This document shows, in pieces, positions 59,908-64,000 of a DNA stretch of 64,000 bases (position 1 is its first letter; each line of letters starts with the position of its first letter). This DNA comes from Mycobacterium kansasii ATCC 12478 (GTDB taxonomy: Bacteria; Actinomycetota; Actinomycetes; Mycobacteriales; Mycobacteriaceae). Under the pieces are notes generated by a model that was given only the letters and a program-made list of their open reading frames with translations, was not told the DNA's origin and did not search any database. The position numbers were made by a program, and so were the translations under genes. The stretch is taken from the NCBI RefSeq assembly GCF_000157895.3, contig NC_022663.1, forward strand, positions 5,394,001-5,458,000. Reading direction: 5' to 3'.

Positions 59908-61287
59908 TCAGCGCAGGTTCAGCAGTGCGTTTTCGACGACCTCGGGCAGCGCCGGGTGAATCCAGTACTGGCCGCGGGCCATTTCGGCTGCGGTGAGTCC
60001 GAAGCTCATCGCCTGGATCAGCGGCTGGATGATCGACGACGCCTGGTGGCCCATGATGTGCGCGCCCAGGAGGCGCCCGCTGCCGCGTTCGGCGATCAGC
60101 TTGAGGAACCCGGTGGTGTCTTCCATCGCCCAGCCATAACCGACGTCGCCGTAGTCCTGTATTGCGACGCAAACATCGAAACCTCTTGCCACGGCTTCGT
60201 TTTCGGTCAATCCCACAGCGGCCAGCTGGGGATCGGTGAACACCGCCGCCGGTACGTAGCGATGGTCGGTAACGGCCATCGACGCGGTATCGTCCCAGTC
60301 GCACAGCAGGTTATGTTGCACGACACGGGCTTCGTGGTTGGCAACATGTTTGAGCTGATATGGCGACGAGACGTCACCGAGGGCGAAAACATTACGCGCG
60401 GAAGTCCTTTGGTATTCGTCGACTACCACCCGGTCGTCGGCCACGTCGACGCCGGCCCGGTCGGCGTCCAACAGGTCGGCGTTGGACCTCCGGCCGGTCG
60501 CCACCAGCAGCAGATCCGCGTCGATGGTGGACCCGTCGTCGAGCGTGAGCGACAGGCCGGTTGCGCCGCTTTCCCCGGCCACGACATTGCGATGGGTGCG
60601 CAGTTCCCACTTGGTCGACGCGATGCGGGTGAACCGTTCGCACAGCGTGTCGTCGCAATGCCGCAGCATACAGCCGCCCCGGATCACCAATGTGACGCGA
60701 ACCCCGAACGCCGAGAATACGTGCGCGAATTCTGCTGCCACGAAACCACTTCCGACGATGACCAGATGCTTCGGCAACTCGGCGATCCGCATGACGGTGT
60801 CGCTGGTGTGGTACCTGACGCCGCAGGCCAGGATCGCCGGCGGAATCACCGGCCGCGAGCCGGCCGCGATCACCACCTGATCGGCGGTGAACTCGTCACC
60901 ACCGTCGGTGCGCAACAGATAGCTCCCGTCGGCCTGGACACCCCCGAATCGGGTATGGGCGGGGTACACGTCGATGTTGCGGGCCGAGCGCCGATACTGC
61001 TCGCCGCCCATCGCGATCGGATCGATGCGCCCGAAGACCCGGGAGACGATATCGTCCCAGCGCACCCCGTCGATGTGCGCGTCGACGCCATACCGGTTGG
61101 CACCACGGATGGTTTTGGCCACGTCGGCGGCGTAGACGAACATCTTCGTCGGCAGGCACCCGACATTGAGGCAGGTGCCGCCGAAGGTGCCCTGCTCGCA
61201 GATCGCCACCCGTTTGTGCGCATAGCGGTCGTCGAGAATGCTGTTGCCCGAACCGGTTCCGATGATCGCCAGGTCGTAGGTTTCCAT
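59908..61287 (-). CDS. mtr: Mycothione reductase
   Basis: The 459-aa flavoprotein reduces mycothione to mycothiol with NADPH. It has the FAD motif IIGTGSGNS, the redox-active pair in GGTCLNVGC (C39 and C44), an NADPH loop VIVGSGFVAAEFAHVF, and the C-terminal HPALPEVVENALL with the catalytic histidine. The length from the ATG at 61287 equals that of Rv2855. A GTG at 61299 overlapping the hydrolase stop is another possible start. Confidence 0.96.
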   Translation of the reverse strand: METYDLAIIGTGSGNSILDDRYAHKRVAICEQGTFGGTCLNVGCLPTKMFVYAADVAKTIRGANRYGVDAHIDGVRWDDIVSRVFGRIDPIAMGGEQYRRSARNIDVYPAHTRFGGVQADGSYLLRTDGGDEFTADQVVIAAGSRPVIPPAILACGVRYHTSDTVMRIAELPKHLVIVGSGFVAAEFAHVFSAFGVRVTLVIRGGCMLRHCDDTLCERFTRIASTKWELRTHRNVVAGESGATGLSLTLDDGSTIDADLLLVATGRRSNADLLDADRAGVDVADDRVVVDEYQRTSARNVFALGDVSSPYQLKHVANHEARVVQHNLLCDWDDTASMAVTDHRYVPAAVFTDPQLAAVGLTENEAVARGFDVCVAIQDYGDVGYGWAMEDTTGFLKLIAERGSGRLLGAHIMGHQASSIIQPLIQAMSFGLTAAEMARGQYWIHPALPEVVENALLNLR

Positions 61288-61295
61288 TGAGGCGC

Positions 61296-62312
61296 TCACC
61301 CTTTCCCCGACGATGCCGAGGCGCCGGTGTCATCCAGTGTGCTGAGGTAGTGGTCCAACCAGTTGTCCAGGTGGCGATAGGCTATCCGGCGCGGCTCCGG
61401 CAGCGACAAGAACACGTCGTGTTTGGCGTCCGGCACGGGAATGATGGTGCTGCGGTTGCCGATACAACCCGCCCAGCGGGCGATATGGGTGACGTCGAGC
61501 ACCGCGTCGCCGCGTTGCAGGGCTGCCGGGTCGGCGTTTCCGCGCACGGTGTGATCGGAACGAAGGATCAGGTTGGGCACACCGACGTCGAGCCCGCGAT
61601 GTAGCCGTGCCTGGCCGCGACGTGTGGCATGCACCCAGCCCAAGGTGACCGGGAAGCCGCCCACGGGTTTCCACTGCAGGTTGTATTCGAACTCGCCATC
61701 ATAATCGCGGTGCAGGGTGGTGCCGTATCCGCCCTCACGCCGTGCCCGGACCACCCTCTTGGGCCGCATCCGCGAGATCGCGGCGACCGCAGCCGAGGTG
61801 AGGCCCGAACGCAGGATCGCCGGCCCGTGCAGGTCCAGGAAGGGGCTGTTGAGTACCAGGCCACCGACGGCTGCGTGCACTGTCGTGCGGCGCCGGCGCA
61901 ACCGGTCCAGCCACAGCGAGACGATCAGCCCGCCGGCGGAATGGGCGTACACCAGAATTCGCGCGGTGTCCGTTTGCTCGCCGATGACCCGCAGGGCGTG
62001 TTGCAGTTCGGCGTCATAGTGAGCCAGATCGGTGGTGAAGTGCGGGGTCTGGCCGTCCTGGCGGGAGCGGCCGCACTTGCGGAGGTCCAGCGCATAGAAG
62101 GCGAAGCCGCGGCGCGCGAAGTGATCGGCCAGTTCGGTGTGGAAGAAGTAGTCGGTATAGCCGTGCACCGCCAGGACGGCGTGATCGGTCCGGACGGGTT
62201 CTCCGCGGCGGATCAGCGTTGCGACGACGTCGCCTTCACCGTCGGGGTCCGGTCCCAGTGGAATCGGATACTGCCAATAGCCGGGCAGGACGTCGGGCAT
62301 CCAGCCAGTCAC
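61296..62312 (-). CDS. Alpha/beta hydrolase (monoacylglycerol lipase type, Rv2854-like)
   Basis: The 338-aa product has the nucleophile elbow in VYAHSAGGLIVSLW, a LAVHGYTDYFFH oxyanion strand and the late histidine in PDAKHDVFLSLPEP. It belongs to the serine hydrolase group of lysophospholipases and monoacylglycerol lipases. It matches Rv2854, which lies directly before mtr. The start is a GTG. A 45-bp copy of its 5' region occurs near the PE_PGRS gene at 63738. Confidence 0.9.
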   Translation of the reverse strand: MTGWMPDVLPGYWQYPIPLGPDPDGEGDVVATLIRRGEPVRTDHAVLAVHGYTDYFFHTELADHFARRGFAFYALDLRKCGRSRQDGQTPHFTTDLAHYDAELQHALRVIGEQTDTARILVYAHSAGGLIVSLWLDRLRRRRTTVHAAVGGLVLNSPFLDLHGPAILRSGLTSAAVAAISRMRPKRVVRARREGGYGTTLHRDYDGEFEYNLQWKPVGGFPVTLGWVHATRRGQARLHRGLDVGVPNLILRSDHTVRGNADPAALQRGDAVLDVTHIARWAGCIGNRSTIIPVPDAKHDVFLSLPEPRRIAYRHLDNWLDHYLSTLDDTGASASSGKG

Positions 62313-62602
62313 GGGGCCAGCTTAGAGCGTGGTCGGCGGTCCTGCTGTCGGACGCTCGGTTGACCCGATGCACCAGGGGTCGTCCGGCGCGGGAGTCGGT
62401 GACGCCGGCGATGTCGGCGTTCTCGGGTCAGCACGCTTGTAGGACCTGAATCGTCCCCGCTTTCCGGTCCCGGTAGTTAGGATCCGCTTACCGGTCCGGT
62501 GAAAGGCGTGACATGCGAGGCATCGTGACATTCGCGGCGTTCGTCGCCGCATATTCTCGGCTTGGCGTTTTCAAGCTTGGTCCCACCGGAGCCGAGGAGG
62601 CC

Positions 62603-62998
62603 ATGCGCATCTCCCGCGATGGTGACCGTCCGGCCACGCCGGGACCGCATGAGTTCTTTACCGGCGACGTCACGGTCAAACCGTTGTTCGGGCCGGCGGG
62701 CTCCGCGAACGCCTTTGGCGGACAGCTCACCTTCGCCGCAGGTGCCCGCAGCGTGTGGCACACTCATCCGGCCGGCCAGACGCTGATCGTCACCGCCGGC
62801 ACCGGCTGGATACAGCAATGGGGTGGTGACAGGCAGCAGATCAATCCCGGGGACGTGATCTGGACTCCGGCCGGAGTCAAACACTGGCACGGAGCCACCC
62901 CCAGCGGCGAGCTAACCCACATCGCCATTCAAGAGATGGTCGACGGGCGCTTTGTCGACTGGCTGGAGAAGGTAAGCGACGAGCAATATCTGAGCTGA
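62603..62998 (+). CDS. Cupin-domain protein
   Basis: The product is 131 aa from the ATG at 62603 (MRISRDGDRPATPGPHEFF). The cupin motifs are GARSVWHTHPAGQTLIVTAG and PGDVIWTPAGVKHWHGA, with four His/Glu-type metal ligands. Such small cupins often accompany carboxymuconolactone decarboxylase-like enzymes or act as isomerases; no partner is here. The frame continues upstream to 62513, adding 30 residues that look hydrophobic and non-homologous. Confidence 0.85.
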   Translation: MRISRDGDRPATPGPHEFFTGDVTVKPLFGPAGSANAFGGQLTFAAGARSVWHTHPAGQTLIVTAGTGWIQQWGGDRQQINPGDVIWTPAGVKHWHGATPSGELTHIAIQEMVDGRFVDWLEKVSDEQYLS

Positions 62999-63207
62999 TG
63001 ACGCCGGTAACGCAGGGAAAGTCCGATCGACCCAGCCCGTTGGGCGCGTGCTACCCGAACGCCGTCGACGATGATTGACCGCCAACCTGGTCACTTCTAC
63101 ACTGTCGTCCGGTCCGCTTCGGTCTGCGATCCGGGTCGCCCGCCAACCCGCTCGCCGACCGGCCCCCCGACCCGTCCCCCGACCCGCCCAGGTGAGGATC
63201 ACCGCTT

Positions 63208-63615
63208 GTGACTGTGTTCACCGACGTCGAGATCGAATATCTGGCCAGCCAGCGGCTGGGCAGGCTTGCGACGCTCGCCCCCAAAGGATCACCCCAGGTG
63301 CGGCCGGTCCGCTTCCAGTACAACGCGGAGCTGGACACCATCGACATCGGTGGCCGCGCGATGGCCGGCAGCCGCAAGCTTCGCAACGTCGAGAACGATC
63401 CCCGGGTGTCATTCGTCATCGATGACCTCGCCTCCATCGATCCGTGGCGCCCCCGAGGAATCGAGATTCGCGGGCGGGCCGAGGCCCTACCGGTGGACGG
63501 CGCACAGGAGGGGTCCGGCGGTGCCCTGATCCGCATTCATCCCCGGCGGATCGTGGTGTGGGGACTGGATAGCGAATCCCCGGCTCTGCACGCACGCAAC
63601 GTGACGAAAGACTGA
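63208..63615 (+). CDS. PPOX-class F420-dependent oxidoreductase
   Basis: The 135-aa split-barrel protein has FTDVEIEYLASQRLGRLATL at the start, VRPVRFQYNAELDTIDIGG and RKLRNVENDPRVSFVIDDL, all typical of the small F420- or flavin-binding PPOX family. It would reduce a small substrate using reduced F420. The GTG start is at 63208. It lies 209 bp after the cupin gene on the same strand. Confidence 0.88.
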   Translation: MTVFTDVEIEYLASQRLGRLATLAPKGSPQVRPVRFQYNAELDTIDIGGRAMAGSRKLRNVENDPRVSFVIDDLASIDPWRPRGIEIRGRAEALPVDGAQEGSGGALIRIHPRRIVVWGLDSESPALHARNVTKD

Positions 63616-63737
63616 CCAGCGTCCACCGCTACGACTCCGCACCGTATTCCTGCGGAACGTTGCGCGCGGAACTAAGTGCGTGCCAATCGTTTTGGCCTCG
63701 TGAGCCGGGCGGGTCGACGCATTCATCGGCTGGGTTC

Positions 63738-63782
63738 GGTCCGAGCGGGATCGGATGCTGCCAATAGCCGGGCAGGACGTCG
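63738..63782. pseudogene. Duplicated 5' fragment of the alpha/beta hydrolase gene
   Basis: Positions 63738-63782 match 62251-62295, the start of the hydrolase gene, at 41 of 45 bases and in the same orientation. The minus strand reads DVLPGYWQHPIPLG, against DVLPGYWQYPIPLG in the intact gene. No start codon or rest of the gene is present. It marks an edge of the cupin/PPOX segment. Confidence 0.8.
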
Positions 63783-63795
63783 TTGCTCGTGTCGG

Positions 63796-64000
63796 TCAGC
63801 CGTGCTGGCCGGTGTTGCCGTTGAAGCCGTCCACGCCGGACAGGCCGGCTTTACCGTCGCTGGTGTCCCCACCGCCAGCCGGGCCGCCGTCACCGGCCGT
63901 GCCACCGGCACCTCCGGCACCACCCGCACCGCCGGCGCCGCCGGCCCCGGTGCTGCCCGCCTGTCCGATCAGCCATCCTCCGGTTCCGCCCGTGCCACCG
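63796..64000 (-). CDS. PE_PGRS family protein, C-terminal fragment (runs off the window)
   Basis: The minus strand reads Gly-Gly-Ala/Thr repeats (GGTGGTGGWLIGQAGSTG and so on) and ends with KAGLSGVDGFNGNTGQHG and a stop at 63796. The repeat type and the GQHG end are those of PE_PGRS proteins, like the one at 28605. By gene order next to the Rv2854-like hydrolase it corresponds to PE_PGRS48 (Rv2853). The PE domain lies beyond the window. Confidence 0.9.
   Translation of the reverse strand, partial: GGTGGTGGWLIGQAGSTGAGGAGGAGGAGGAGGTAGDGGPAGGGDTSDGKAGLSGVDGFNGNTGQHG

Overview
The window comes from a slow-growing, pathogen-lineage Mycobacterium that is not M. tuberculosis itself. It is GC-rich and carries PE_PGRS, PE and PPE genes, a 13E12-type protein, Mpt53, an MPT63-like antigen, mycothione reductase and a VapBC43-like pair. 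Read backwards, much of the gene order follows the M. tuberculosis Rv2853-Rv2884 segment as I remember it. A complete [NiFe] hydrogenase locus, which M. tuberculosis lacks, interrupts that order. This fits an M. kansasii or M. marinum type relative, but species cannot be fixed from the sequence alone. I recognised no tRNA, rRNA, insertion sequence or CRISPR array.

Layout. Positions 1-15.7 kb are accessory or variable: the edge of a 13E12 protein, two divergent decarboxylase-type genes, an Hsp70-like membrane protein, a haem b/molybdopterin fusion enzyme, a lipoprotein, an SDR, an MPT63 paralogue, an acyltransferase, a GlnR-like regulator and an FAD/Rieske oxidoreductase. Positions 15.8-31.8 kb are a conserved core: pyrH-frr-cdsA-rlmN, mpt53 with a CcdA-like partner, vapBC, dxr-rip1-ispG-GNAT, a penicillin-binding lipoprotein, a PE_PGRS gene and mapB. 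A 58-bp minisatellite sits on the end of rlmN. Positions 31.9-37.2 kb hold cobQ, a truncated PPE-MPTR gene, a small hydrolase-like gene, a class I amidotransferase, a full PPE gene and a 26-codon PE remnant.

Positions 37.8-54.7 kb, all on the minus strand, form the hydrogenase block: hypA-hypB, then hhyS-hhyL, a NifU/Cys4 protein, DUF5947, DUF6084, an unknown 437-aa protein, a 39-aa membrane protein, a maturation protease, hypC, hypF, two sugar-isomerase (SIS) proteins (one fused to a HypC domain), hypE, hypC, hypD, DUF6390 and a phosphodiesterase-like protein. Many of these genes overlap by 4 bp, so they are probably translated in a coupled way. The small subunit has Asp where the proximal-cluster cysteine is expected, the signature of the oxygen-tolerant actinobacterial group 1h enzymes that take up atmospheric H2.

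Positions 54.9-59.9 kb look like a metal-control block: a PE5/PPE4-like pair behind a Zur-box-like site, the nickel transporter gene nicT, a WhiB4-like gene and a Fur-family regulator. TTGCAA-N5-TTGCAA sites, matching the actinobacterial nickel regulator (Nur) box, lie upstream of both hhyS and nicT. I infer a nickel regulon in which the neighbouring Fur protein couples nickel import to hydrogenase synthesis. Positions 59.9-64 kb return to the conserved order (mtr, an alpha/beta hydrolase, a PE_PGRS tail). A cupin/PPOX insertion there is flanked by a partial duplication of the hydrolase 5' end.
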